A stretch of DNA of 64,000 bases from Epiperipatus broadwayi (taxonomy: Eukaryota; Onychophora; Udeonychophora; Euonychophora; Peripatidae): positions 186,001 to 250,000 of the forward strand of contig JAQFVV010000230.1 of assembly GCA_028023455.1 (NCBI GenBank). The letters run 5' to 3'. This document shows, one piece after another, positions 9,111 to 20,095 of the stretch (its first letter is position 1; the number at the start of each line of letters is the position of its first letter). The translations under genes were made by a program, and so were the position numbers. The notes beneath the pieces are model-generated. The model had not been told where the DNA came from. It made no database searches and saw only the letters and a program-made list of their open reading frames with translations.

Positions 9111-9285
9111 TTAATCTAAAAAAATCTGAAAATTGTTTTCTATATATGAAACTATGTTTTGCTTATATATGTATAAACACCACAAGATTTCAATTTACAC
9201 TATGCTTTTTAGGAACAAATTATATTTATTTTACTCCAGTTTTGCTGACTATTATAACCCTAATAAACAATAGATACTAGACTAT

Positions 9286-9520
9286 CATTATTTTCAACCA
9301 TTACAAACCTACTGCAAGATGGTCTCTCCAAGTTTAATCCAGTTTCTCTGGTCATTAGCCTCTCTTCTCCAAATCAACTAGAAAATGTTCTTATTTCATC
9401 GATCCATTTCATACACAGATCTCTTTCAAGATCTTTTATAATCTCTTGGAATCCAGTTTAAGACTTCAACTATCTATTTCATCTCTTCTAGCCTAATTGC
9501 TAAATGGCAGTACTTATTTA
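9286..9520 (-). pseudogene. RTE-like LINE 3' end
   Basis: The minus strand shows the C-terminal RTE block in order (a KRWNS-like patch, W.P.., KDLERDL, an MK.NIF patch, a RREANDQRNW-like patch, LGETILQ) running into a short ATAATGA tail at 9286-9310. The DNA blocks CTACTGCAAGATGG and TCCAAGTTTAATCCAGTTTC are shared with the copies at 13725 and 2330. Strongly 5' truncated. Confidence 0.65.
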
Positions 9521-10415
9521 ATTTATATCTAGTGATGAGTCATCCATTTTGAATCTAGATAAAATAAGTCCTAAATTTTTTGAATCCAATGCCTTTTATT
9601 CAGAATTCATTTTTTACTATATAAACTAGATTGGGTGGAGGGGTATGGGTAGAACAGTTATCATTTAGCATCAATTGGTTAATTAAGCTTACAATAGATG
9701 GTAGTAGTGGAGTAGTATAAATATGCATAAATGTGAATAGATATGTTTTTTGCAGTTTAGTAGAATAATAGAATAGCAGACACATAAGCTATAGATTTTT
9801 GGAGCAAATCTCAGTTGCATAAAAAAAAATACGCACGCACGCACCCACACACATATAGAAGACTAGATTAATACTCCAAAACTGATTTATTAAAATAAAT
9901 GAAATACTCTCAATTCAAAGCACAAGATAAAACATTTTCAGAGAAAATAACCGACCCTCTATTCTCTTTTATCTAAATTCTTTTCTATAGGCAAATCTGA
10001 AGCATTTTGGAAAGAAAGCATGAAGAAGTTCAACTGATCATACTATTTCTTTAAATCTATAGTATATAATATAATAAAAATGTAATTAATGTTTTTTTGT
10101 CTTTTCCTAAATATAACTTTAGAATATTTATCATAAAGGGGATCAACAATTAATTGATTAAGAAAGTTTTTGTAAAGAATTTTTTTTAAAAAAAGATTTT
10201 AACCTATAGGAATTAATTGCTTTATCAGATATACAAATGATTTTTAATGTTTAAGTTTTAGAGGAAACCATTTTAGTGCAATTTCTGATGAAAAGCAGTC
10301 TTCTGGTTGAAATATTAAAGCAGCTGTGTAGAAAAGTAATTGCTTTTTTAAAAAATTTATATATATAAGTGAAATATCCCAGTGCACATTGCTAGCTGAA
10401 AATTCAAATACAAAA
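9521..10415. other. Spacer with CACG/CA microsatellite
   Basis: AT-rich DNA without a supported gene; a short (ACGC)n(AC)n run lies at 9828-9853. A 61-codon minus frame at 9600-9785 has no motif. Confidence 0.4.
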
Positions 10416-10550
10416 TGGTCAAATCACTCTCCCAAATGTTATATTTTATCGGCAATGCCTTCAATCATGCTGCTTGAAATTCAAATTTTATATTTATTCA
10501 CAGAGAACATAACAGAAAAAACATAACATTTGGGAGAGTGATTTGAACAT
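10416..10550. mobile_element. Family D foldback, copy 1
   Basis: Inverted ends TCAAATCACTCTCCCAAATG, then TTAT, at 10419 and its mirror ending at 10547. A second copy is at 34434-34598. The centre carries GGCAATGCCTTC and ACAGAGAACATAAC, remnants of the longer arm seen in copy 2. Confidence 0.75.
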
Positions 10551-10624
10551 TATGATATATATATATAATATTTAAATACATATATATTTTCTAAACTAAA
10601 CAATATAATCCCTCTTCTGTATAA

Positions 10625-11002
10625 TTAAATGGACATATTAAGGTCCTATGTACAAAGGGTCAGATTGACATAAGGGCAACATGGTTATGACAATAATATT
10701 GGCATAATCAAGGACTTTGAGCATTTCATTCTCAGGTTTTCAATGATCCGGATGGCTAAAGAGTTGGAGAAGATTGAAGCTTGTCCATTAAAGTTCGAAG
10801 ATTTTCCATCTTAATATAAACTGAGCAGTGATTGTATATATGTGTAGGAGATGGTGATCTGGACCAACTGATGAGTGCTTGTTCAGCATGAAATACATAT
10901 ATTGGAGATCATTTATCTTTTTCACATATGTGGTCATGTATATTAGTTGTATAAGATGGATTGGGTAGCTGTGAAGAGTTTGACAGTCTGAGTTCAAATC
11001 CC

Positions 11003-11003
<1 letters not shown>
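10625..11003 (-). repeat. Family A repeat, nearly complete
   Basis: From GGGTCAGATTGACATAAGGG through GATGGTGATCTGGACCAACT to AGTCTGAGTTCAAATCCC. The last block resembles a tRNA B box. It ends in a (TA)n tract. Frames at 10788-11094 are chance readings of the repeat. Confidence 0.8.
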
Positions 11004-11039
<36 letters not shown>

Positions 11040-11056
11040 GTGTGTGTGTGTGTGTG
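11004..11056. repeat. (TA)n(TG)n microsatellite
   Basis: About 17 TA units followed by about 8 TG units directly at the end of a family A repeat. Confidence 0.9.
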
Positions 11057-11117
11057 CATTGACTGGATCCTTTTATTTGAATGCTGAATATCACAGTGCC
11101 TCAACAGTTAACTGTAA

Positions 11118-11184
11118 ATTATTATTATTATTATTATCATCATCATCATCATTGTTATTATCATCATCATCATCATTATTATTA
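11118..11184. repeat. (ATT)n/(ATC)n trinucleotide tract
   Basis: Alternating ATT and ATC runs. It could be the remnant of an RTE tail, as RTE 3' ends here run into ATC-type repeats, but no LINE sequence is attached. Confidence 0.8.
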
Positions 11185-11489
11185 GAAGAGAATCACTTCA
11201 TCATAATAATATATGAATATATTTAAAGCTTAACTGAAGCAGAATAAAAATGTTTTATAAAAATTTAAAAAGAAAAAAAAATTGTGAAGTAGAATTTTCA
11301 TCACATTTGTATCATGATAATAATAAACAGCTATCCATAAATAATTATGGCCATTCCAATTCTAAAAAGAAAAAAAAGGAGGGGGGAGCTTTTCTAGAAA
11401 TGAGTTTTAAGATGACTATACAATCTATTCTGTGAACCACAATTACATCTGCATATGGAATATGAAGGTCAATTTCTGCTTATTTGATA

Positions 11490-12120
11490 TTTTATGATTT
11501 TGGTCTTTTAATTTTTTCAGGAGAATTTTTTTTCTGAAATACTTCAACCCCATGTCTAATTATAGCTCTGCAATGTATTCTATATCTTCCCAAATGAAGC
11601 AATGGACATTGCACTTCATGGAATGTCTTTGAAATAATCCTGATACCATAGGTAGGATCTACCTCTCTCATGAAAATTATGCTCATTTACCATAGAACAC
11701 CCTTTTAGAAAATCTTACAATGTTCATCTGTTTTACATATCCAGTCCAATGAAGGTGTGATTTTACAATAGTGGACCACATAATATCATATCCAACAAGT
11801 TGAAGAATATATGGATTGCTTTTATCATCCTACCATTGCATTTTTCAAATTTTACAAGCATCAATAAGTGAAACTTTTCTATTGTCCTTATATTATACCA
11901 ATACAATATCCAAATTTCACTTCCACAAATTAGGTAAAATGATAGTTCTGTATACAAATAACTTAGTTACAGTATTTAGTCTCTTGTAATGAAATATTCT
12001 CTTTTAACTTGTTAAAAGCATAGCCATGCATTAAAGTCTGTGTTGTACTTCAACATTGAAGTCCATTTTCCTACTTATAAAACTACCACACTATTTAAAT
12101 ATATTCATGGCTAAATATGA
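11490..12120 (-). pseudogene. Non-LTR retrotransposon RT, C-terminal part
   Basis: Minus-strand reading: VGKWTSMLKYNTDFNAWLCF at the start (corresponding to a GxLDxEIxxRIxKAxxAFxRL block), then YLICGSEIWILYW (YGCETWTVY), RTIEKFHLLMLVKF (KLxxFHxxCLRKIL), NHTFIGLDM (QLRWxGHVxRM), DIPSAMSIASFGKI and TWGSISEKKF. The order of blocks is that of a LINE C-terminus distinct from the RTE type. Two uninterrupted stretches, 11492-11686 and 11763-11957, belong to it. Decayed by stops. Confidence 0.7.
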
Positions 12121-12984
12121 ATGATATTACATAACTAAAAATGCCTTTAATTAAGATCCCAGTTGTAATTTAATTAACGCTATTGGAACATTATTTTGAC
12201 ATGATTTAAATTGGAAATAAACCATAATTCTTTAATTTTTTTTCTATTATCATAGTATGAGAGTTGTCAGGATTAAATATGTGGCTTGAGTCGTCTTTGC
12301 GATTTTTTTAAAAAAATTAGAATCAGAATCAGTTTTTTTGAGAGGTTGTATTGTTTATTTCTTGCATGTAAATTTGTCATGACAATAAAGTACTGAATGG
12401 TAGTTGGATATCCACATCTCCCTGAAATATCCTGCATTAGCTTTCTGCATAAGACTATTTTTTATCTTTTAAATTATTAATAACTCTGTTTAAATTAAGT
12501 AGAAACTCAAAAACCACTATTGAATTCAAACAAGCTAAGTAATAATTCAAAAAATTAAATTAATTTTATGAAAAGAGCTGATGTAGTATATTTTTGGAGG
12601 ATCCCAATTACAACGAAACATATTACGGTCAGATCAAACATACTAAAGCACAAGAATTAAACAATACATTTAATTAATACAATATTCAAACGCTGATTCT
12701 GTTTCTAATTCAGTTTTTTTAAAACACGAAACCAAGACAGGTCATATATTTAATTCGGATAACTATGATACTGCGTGTGAAGAGAGAAAAAACAGAAAAT
12801 GAAAAAGAAAAGATTTTATTTCCAATTCAAGCCATTCCCTAGTCAATGTTCCAATTATGTCCAATTCAATTAAAAGTAGAATTTTAATTAAAAGCATTTA
12901 GAGTTATGTGAAAACATTCATAATTAGCCTTAAGAATGATGTAAAAATACTAAAAACCTGTTTAGCTTTTTTTATTATTTAAAT
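12121..12984. other. AT-rich spacer
   Basis: No gene or repeat copy recognised. 12310-12410 holds AGAATCAGAATCAG and a CATGACAATAAAGTA end, resembling the 3' tail found near many animal transcripts or retroelements, but with no ORF attached. Confidence 0.4.
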
Positions 12985-13305
12985 TATAATATTGGCATCA
13001 GCATGGGATTTGGACTTTCCACCATCCGATTTTCAATGGTATGGATGGCTGAAGAGTTGGAGTGGATTGAAACCTGTCTATTAAAGTATAAAGATTTGCT
13101 ATCTTAATATATATTGAGCACTGATTATATATATGTGTGTGGGAGATGATAATCTGAACCAAGTGATGGGTGCTGGTTTAGCACGAAATACTTATATTGG
13201 TGATAATTTGTCTTTTTTACATGTATGTGGCCATATGTATCAGTAGTATGAGATAATATGGATAGTTGAAGAGTGTTTGAAAGCCAGAGTTCAAATCCCT
13301 ATATT
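12985..13305 (-). repeat. Family A repeat
   Basis: Runs from GGCATCAGCATGGGATTTGG through GATGATAATCTGAACCAAGT to CAGAGTTCAAATCCCTATAT. Lacks about 70 bases at its left end compared with the 22965 copy. Confidence 0.8.
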
Positions 13306-13724
13306 TATTTAAATTATTGGGAAATGCTTTTACTCCATTTCAAACGACTTTTAAGTCTATTTAATTGTTATTATTATCAGATATCAACAAGACAAATAGA
13401 CAAATAAATTAATCAAAAGATGGATAGGTTTATAGAGGGTAATAAAACTATTTTTTGCTTTAATTTTAAAATTTTCATAATATTCTTACATCAGGCTTAT
13501 CAAAGTTTAATATTTGCATTGTAAAAAAATAATATCAAAATAAATTCTGCGCGGTTTTGGCGCAGTTTGTAAAAAGTCCGACTTGGGATTAGGGGTCGCC
13601 GTTCTGATATTTGAACTTCTTATGAACTCTCAAGCCATAAATCCATTGACATTTTTTTTTATATCAAAATAAAATTTCAAAAACATCAGAAGATAAATAT
13701 AGTTATATATTTGAGAATTTAAAA
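13306..13724. other. Spacer with a GC-rich patch
   Basis: A patch at 13548-13610 (CTGCGCGGTTTTGGCGCAGT, then a GTCCGACTTGGGA block and GGGGTCGCCGTTC) is clearly richer in G and C than its surroundings. It may be the end of an unrecognised transposon. No second copy in the window. Confidence 0.4.
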
Positions 13725-13975
13725 CAGCATTATCCTCATCGTTTTCAGCCATTAATCAGTCTCCTGCAAGATGATGATCTCTTCAAGTTTAATCGATTTC
13801 TAGCCTTCATAACTTTTTTCTTCCATTACCATAAAAAACTTCGTTACCTCATTTATTCATCTAAAATGTGGTTTCTTTCTAGGTCTTTTACTTTTGCCAT
13901 TATTTCTTGCGACATTCCCAACCCAGCTTCACTTCGACCAGCTGTTTATTTTTCATACATGTATCTCGTCTTTCT
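13725..13975 (-). pseudogene. RTE-like LINE 3' end
   Basis: Minus strand shows LVEVKLGWECRKK (the KLKWxWxGHxxRR block), KETTF, an MNKGNEVFYG patch, LEIDT and ends MAENDEDN beside an ATCCTCATC tail at about 13732. Truncated and full of stops. Confidence 0.65.
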
Positions 13976-14689
13976 GAAATAGCGTACCTATATTAATCCT
14001 AAAAGATACATTTTCTAGACACATTTATTAAACTCAAATGTATTAATGAGTTTTTAAAAAAACTAAAAGTAAATATTTATAAATAAAAGAATATTCAATA
14101 TATTTTTGCTAACTTTCCAAAAAAAAAAAAGAACACTGAACTCAAAGAATGTTAGTTAATTTCTCTAAATACACTCATTCAAAAGTATTCTAATTAAAAA
14201 AAAATATTTCATCATGCTAGATTTTTTAAAAATCCTTAATGGGATTCTTTTTTTACTTCCAGATGCCAGTTTGCTTGAAGTGTTTTGTTTAATGGGTTAA
14301 TGTTACAGAGTTTTGTCCAAATACCCTCCCCCCCCCCCCAATTCGCTCTTTTCCGGTGGCAAAGTTGCAAAATGTGATTACAGTATTTTTTTCATTCAGA
14401 TTACAGAAAAATAAATATTCAATTACTCTAAATTAGGTGTAAATAAAAAAGAAATTTGGCTTTGCAACGAAAACATTGTAAATGGCTCTGCGTATACATG
14501 TGTGTGCGCTTTAATTCTTGACGCAGTCCATTTACTCAAGACACAATCGAATCTAGCCCTACTAAAGCATATTGATTTCTCAGATTTATATTTTTTGCTT
14601 TTAAAAGTTCACTATTATATCTATCTCCTAAAGCATTTAAAATATTTATAGTGTATTTGTACTAAAATGACCAAATCTTAAGAACCCCA
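13976..14689. other. Spacer with poly-C run
   Basis: AT-rich, with a C-run at about 14325-14339. Nothing coding recognised. Confidence 0.4.
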
Positions 14690-15115
14690 GTGCTGGACAT
14701 AAATTGAATAATATATGCCCAGTTTTACCCACCGTGATTTAAAGTGCTGCTTTTTTAATCAGCACTTTCCTAGCCTTAACTCTAGGGTTGGTACAACCTG
14801 GCCATAATCTTATATTTGATAATTCAGAAATGCCTCGTGAATCAGTCTTTGAAAAAAAAAATCTATGTAATGGAAAGTTTTTTTAAGTTAGAAGTTATAA
14901 ATGTTTAAACTGTTAGAATTTATATTATAGAAGATAAATGGATTCATGGACTGTACATTCATGCCAAAAATGTTTAAATGAAACTTATGGAAAGTTTTAA
15001 AAAAATCATATCAAAATTAGAGATGCGTTTCATTTCTACTACATTAGCCACTCACGGAAGGGCCGATTATATATTCGGACTTCTTGTGATTGGCTAAAAA
15101 TTGCCCAGCACTAAA
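14690..15115. mobile_element. Possible hAT-type non-autonomous element
   Basis: The left end CAGTGCTGGACATAAATTG and the right end, read in reverse, TAGTGCTGGGCAATTTTTAG, are imperfect inverted repeats of a form common in hAT elements. The inside shows a GC-richer patch and GTGATTGGCTA, frequent in hAT MITEs. No matching 8-bp duplication was found, so the call is tentative. Confidence 0.4.
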
Positions 15116-16104
15116 CAGTTCATTATAATTCATATGTGCAGTAATTTCATCCTATTTTTCGTTATATAAAAGCATATTTAATATCTTATAAATATTTTTC
15201 TGCTGAACAATTTTTTTTTAAAATCATTATTGATATATATTTTTACAATTAGTAACAAAATTAATCTGTACAGCTTTATTGAGTTAATATTTAGTTGGAT
15301 TATCTCTGTTATTTATACTTTCTTCATTAGGAAAAAAAATCCTTTCAGAAATCTTAGCGTTTGAGCCGAGTAGGCAGAAAGGAACTTCGACAATTGTTTT
15401 TTTTTTTTTTTTTACGTTATTATATAAAACATATAAAGAGGCTACATGAATGATGGATAGAAGTAGTAATGTGTTTTCTGGTGCGATGTGTATAAGAGAA
15501 ACAATGGATCACATAAACTAGATTGAACTTAGAAAGAAGCTCAAATTACAGTGTATAATAATGGTTGAATACGATGATAATATGGAATAAGTTCAGAATT
15601 AAAATACCTAAATAACCTCCATTCATTTAATATCAGAAGCAGCAATTTTTTTCTCATTCCAAACTAATATCTTTTTATTATTATCATAATTCTTTAAATA
15701 AAATATTTCTCAGAATATGCTGCTTTTTCCATAGGATATTTTAGAAGATGAGAAAAAAATTTTCATGAAATTTTTCTACATCATCCAACTTACGAATTGT
15801 TGAATTCAATCCAATTAAAGTTGTGCATTTTTGAAAGTTGTGATAACCATAATTTTAAATATTGGAGATGTTTGTAATAAAAAATATATGTGGTATACTA
15901 CCATTTTCATTTAGGCACATAATCTTTCTCTCATCTTTCAATGTTCTTTGTTTTTAATGAATTAATTTGTTCTGCTGATCCCAAAATTGGATTCTCATTT
16001 CGTTTGATGTTTTTAATAATGTTATGCCCTATGCAAGGATTGAATATCAGATTGTAAGCATAGGATCCTTGGATTGATTCCAGTTCTTGTACTTCCACAG
16101 AGGC
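15116..16104. other. AT-rich spacer
   Basis: No gene supported. A GC-richer stretch GCGTTTGAGCCGAGTAGGC at 15358-15376 precedes a T-run at 15398-15413. A minus frame at 15931-16161 partly reads the adjacent family B repeat. Confidence 0.4.
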
Positions 16105-16545
16105 TAAATTCTCCATATAGTAGATCCACTCAGTGCAATCCAGAGTAATAAATGGATGCAAGAAGCTTTGTGCATAAAATCCCTATCTAGTATCTACCCA
16201 TCCAATATCCCCAGACTAGTTTCCTGCTTGTGGTTGTCATTTTGGACTCAACACTTTATAGTTAGGTAATAAGTTAAAAGGTGGTGGCTGGAGGATTGCA
16301 TTAGATCCTAAGATTTAGGTGCAATGCTCTCAGATCCAAGATTCCTCAGTGATGAAAGCCACAAGCTAGAAACTAGTCTGAGGATATTGGATGGCTAGGC
16401 ATTAGATAAGAACTTTATGCACAAACCTTCTTGTATCCATTAATTACTCTGGCTTGCACTGAGTGGCACTACTGTATGGAGAATTTAGCCTCGTGTAAAC
16501 AGCGTGTGTAAGCATAAGAAATGGAGATCATATGATGTTCTGGCA
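16105..16545 (+). repeat. Family B hairpin repeat, full length
   Basis: Left arm ACTCAGTGCAATCCAGAGTA to CCCCAGACTAGTTTC and its mirror on the right, separated by a loop holding GGTGGTGGCTGGAGGATTGC and GATTTAGGTGCAATGCTCTC. The unique tail ends ATCATATGATGTTC. It keeps the longest loop of all copies and is therefore useful as a reference. Confidence 0.8.
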
Positions 16546-17556
16546 CTCAAAATTTTTATAAACTCTCAGGCAATAAGATTATTCTATTATTTATCTATTT
16601 AAAATATGAAAATGTAGAACCCTGACTTCACACACATTTTACCTACAATTCCAAACAATAGGAACCTAACTGTGATCAATTTTACCCACAATTTCTGAGC
16701 GAACATCCTTAAAAATATATATGCAATGGTTGGACTTTCTCAATAAATTCAAAATATGATTTCAAAAGAACACATAGTTTTAATGTTCTTTCAATAGCTT
16801 ATATTAAAGGAAGCCATTTAGTTTTTCTGTGCACTGCATGATATTCTATAATTACATTCATGCAAAAAATGTTAAGCAGTTCCATTGTAACTGTATATGT
16901 ACATGCCTATAAATTTTTATGATCATATTTTCCAAATCTGCAGTAAAAGGTTTCTCTAGTTTGAATAGAATTGTGGATTATATTTGTTGCAAATCCAGTT
17001 TCAATGACTTTTTGATGCATACTATTATTCAGTTCTAAAGAGGTACACCCCTGAAGTTAGTATTATCATTATCTGCATAATATGCAATTAATTTATTTGA
17101 TATACTATATTTTTTAAGGATTGCAAATAAATGCAGCAGTTTTTTTCTGGTAATGACATAAAATCAAGAATTTTTATTTTCATGTTGCCATTTTTGAATT
17201 AAATGAAAAACAATGAAGTTTTATGTCTTCACTAGAATATTATAAATTGAAGAGGTATTTTTGTCAGTGTGTCTGTATTTTGCAAAAAAAATAATTTGTA
17301 TAAATTTTTTTCACATAGTATATGTATACCTTTTCCTTTGTGTTAGTGGTATTTCATACTGGTTGTAGTCTAAATGTAAGCAATTTCATTTCTCCATTTT
17401 TTGAAATTTTATGATTATATTTTTCTACTGCTTTGTAAAAATATTATATTTTTTGTAACTTATAATAAAAAAAGTCAAATTTATTTCAATATAATAAACT
17501 GATCATGATTTTTTTTAAAAAAAAGTCTCCAATTGATTCCAATAACAAGGAATATC
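16546..17556. other. AT-rich spacer
   Basis: Nothing coding recognised. Confidence 0.4.
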
Positions 17557-18348
17557 CTCTAAACTAGTGGTCTTCAACCCTTGGTCTGTGGACCGGTGCC
17601 AGGCCACAGAAGTTTTCTGCAATCGGTGCTAGACTGGCAGTAAAGTTTGTAATAACAAAATAATAAGATTTTAAACTTTTAATTAATATAAACATTTTTT
17701 ATTATTTTTTCATCTCATTTTTACCCAATTAAAAAAAAAAAAAACAGAACTAAAATAAAATCTAATCAATCCGACATAAATTAATTTGTTTTTCTAGTTA
17801 TCATAGATGTTTATGGGGGGTTGGAGTAGAATAAGTTTTTTATTATTTTTCTAAAAAAATTCAAAATTTAAAAAAAAAAGTGTTTTATTATACAAACTCC
17901 ATATATATATATATAACTTCATCTTGTATATTTAACATTAAATACAGATATTACATTTATCATAATCATTGTCATGTAATTACACTAGTTGTGATATTTC
18001 CCAGCATTCAGGTAAATAACATTTTATTCTTACATGTTTTAACAATGAAATAATGAATGTAGCAATGTAGGCACATTAATGAGAATGATTATTATTGTAC
18101 TGTTTTCTGTAGCAGTATGACTGCACAACTCGAGAAAGAGTGTTCAGCAGGTGAAGGTAAGCAATACCATTACAATACACAGTAACTAGTATGTTGTTTT
18201 GGTCAGTTATAACAATTATGCTCATCTAAGGCCAAGGAGTTTACATCTTTAAGAGAATTTATCTGCAGACTTCTACCAGCCTGCAAAATCTTATCCTTAT
18301 TTTTTCCAGTCCGCAGGTGTGAAAAGGTTGGAGATCACTGCTCTAAAC
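17557..18348. mobile_element. hAT-type non-autonomous element with perfect 8-bp target duplication
   Basis: The element proper spans 17565-18340 (776 bp). Its ends, TAGTGGTCTTCAACCCTTGG and, in reverse, CAGTGATCTCCAACCTTTTC, are imperfect terminal inverted repeats of the hAT type, including the GGACCGG/GCGGACTGG patch. CTCTAAAC stands on both sides (17557-17564, 18341-18348): an exact 8-bp duplication with TA in the middle, as in the Buster branch. The interior shows no transposase. Confidence 0.9.
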
Positions 18349-19818
18349 ATAATTGCTTATTTCAATTTTTTAAAATGTTGTGATTGTTTTTCCACTTCAT
18401 TATACAATGTGGATAAATGCTAGAACAGGTATCTAATACCACTCATAAGAAAAGTTCTGGGTTTAAATCCATTTAATAACTTGAGTTTGATGTAAAGAGA
18501 ACCTTTTATTTCAACAATAAATTCCAACAAGAGAGCTATTCTAGGTTTATGGAGAAAACTTATTTAGTCTTAGGCAGATCATAACAAGGCAAAGTTTATT
18601 TCTGTTTACATTGATAATCTCTATTTCAGTTCTTTATTAAAATAACAATCAAAAAATTTTAATTCAATATATATATATATGCACAGTCTATTTACATTAT
18701 TATTTCATTGTTTTTAATACCATTATTGAGCTATTTATTTACAGTTACATCATATAAAATTGAAATAATAACAATTAGGTTACTTATAAATATTTTTTCT
18801 AGTATGAAAAGTTATGAAAATGGAATAGCTAATAGTAACTAGATACCTATTCACCAACTACTAATTAAAAAAAATTGTAAAGGTAATTATAATCTGATTT
18901 TTTTTAAAGGTACATCCAGGCTTACTTAGGTAATGCCATGTCATGACATAACATGTTTGATATATGCTAATTATATGTTTTGTTTTTTGGTATCTGTTTT
19001 ACGTAGTTAAATATAATATTAACAATTTAAAAAATTAATTAATCTATTAATATTTTAACCTCTATTGTAAAAATTACTCTATATAACTGTAAAACAATCA
19101 TAATTCATTATTGTCAAATATTATTAACATCCTCCATCAGAGGGTGCCACTGGACCTATAGACTATAGAATTTATAATTTTCTGATGAGAATATCAACTA
19201 CCAGTGCCTACCACATCTAACTCATCATATATATAACTATTATTGCCACTATATCATGGAGAGTAGAGTTTCTTTGCAAAATAAACAATTGGCAGGGTAG
19301 ACAACAGTAAACAATATGATAGACAAATCTAACAATTGATAAAACAATATTTATTAGCAATTAAATAACAAGCTTATATCAATTGTAAGGATTAAACACT
19401 AGAGCTATATTAAACAGATGGTTTGACTGCTTATGAATCCTTTTAAAATAAGTATGTAATGTATTCAACAGCTGATAGTTTATATAATACTTCTCTGCAA
19501 TGTCAAATTTAGTTCCCTTAATGTATGCACATATATATTCACAATAATATTAACCCATAAATAGTAGCAAATTTAATCAATATACTATTTTATATGGATT
19601 GACTATACTAAACAGAGCTTGCATGCATTGCACTAGATCCTCCATGAAAAAAAACACTTAAGAAGAAATAATCAATAGGCCCATAAGGGTTGATTAAAGA
19701 GGGGAAATGTATATGAATGCATGGGAAGGAAAACACTTAACCCAATGCAAAAATCAACAAACACCAATTTTAAGCTGTAAATAAATCAGCATTAATGAAC
19801 ACATAATGAAAACTTATA
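18349..19818. other. AT-rich spacer
   Basis: No gene, RNA or known repeat recognised; short (TA)n at 18669-18680. Confidence 0.4.
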
Positions 19819-20095
19819 TAAGTTAGCATGGATTGGTATAGAACCTATAAACATCACATGATCACCATTTCTTATGCTTTCTCATAACTGTTATTAAAAT
19901 AGGCAAAACTCTCCATATAGTAGTACTGATGAAATCCATAAGCTAGAAACTAGTCTGGAGATATTGGATGAGTAGGCACTAGATAGGGATTTTATGCACA
20001 AGCCTTCTGAAATCCACTGATTACTCTGAGTTGCACTGAGGGGCAGTACTGTATGGAGAGTTTTGCCTGTCTTAAGTTAGCATGGGTAGGAAAAT
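19819..20095 (-). repeat. Family B hairpin repeat with about 13-bp flanking duplication
   Basis: CATCACATGATCACCATTTC at 19852 marks the tail end; the arms follow, with most of the loop lost. TAAGTTAGCATGG occurs at about 19819 and again just after the other end (about 20075), fitting a target-site duplication. About 20 bases lie between the left duplication and the tail motif, as expected for a 3' extension. Confidence 0.7.

Noticed and set aside
10788-11094. Two minus-strand frames
   Set aside because: They read a family A repeat and the TA/TG tract.
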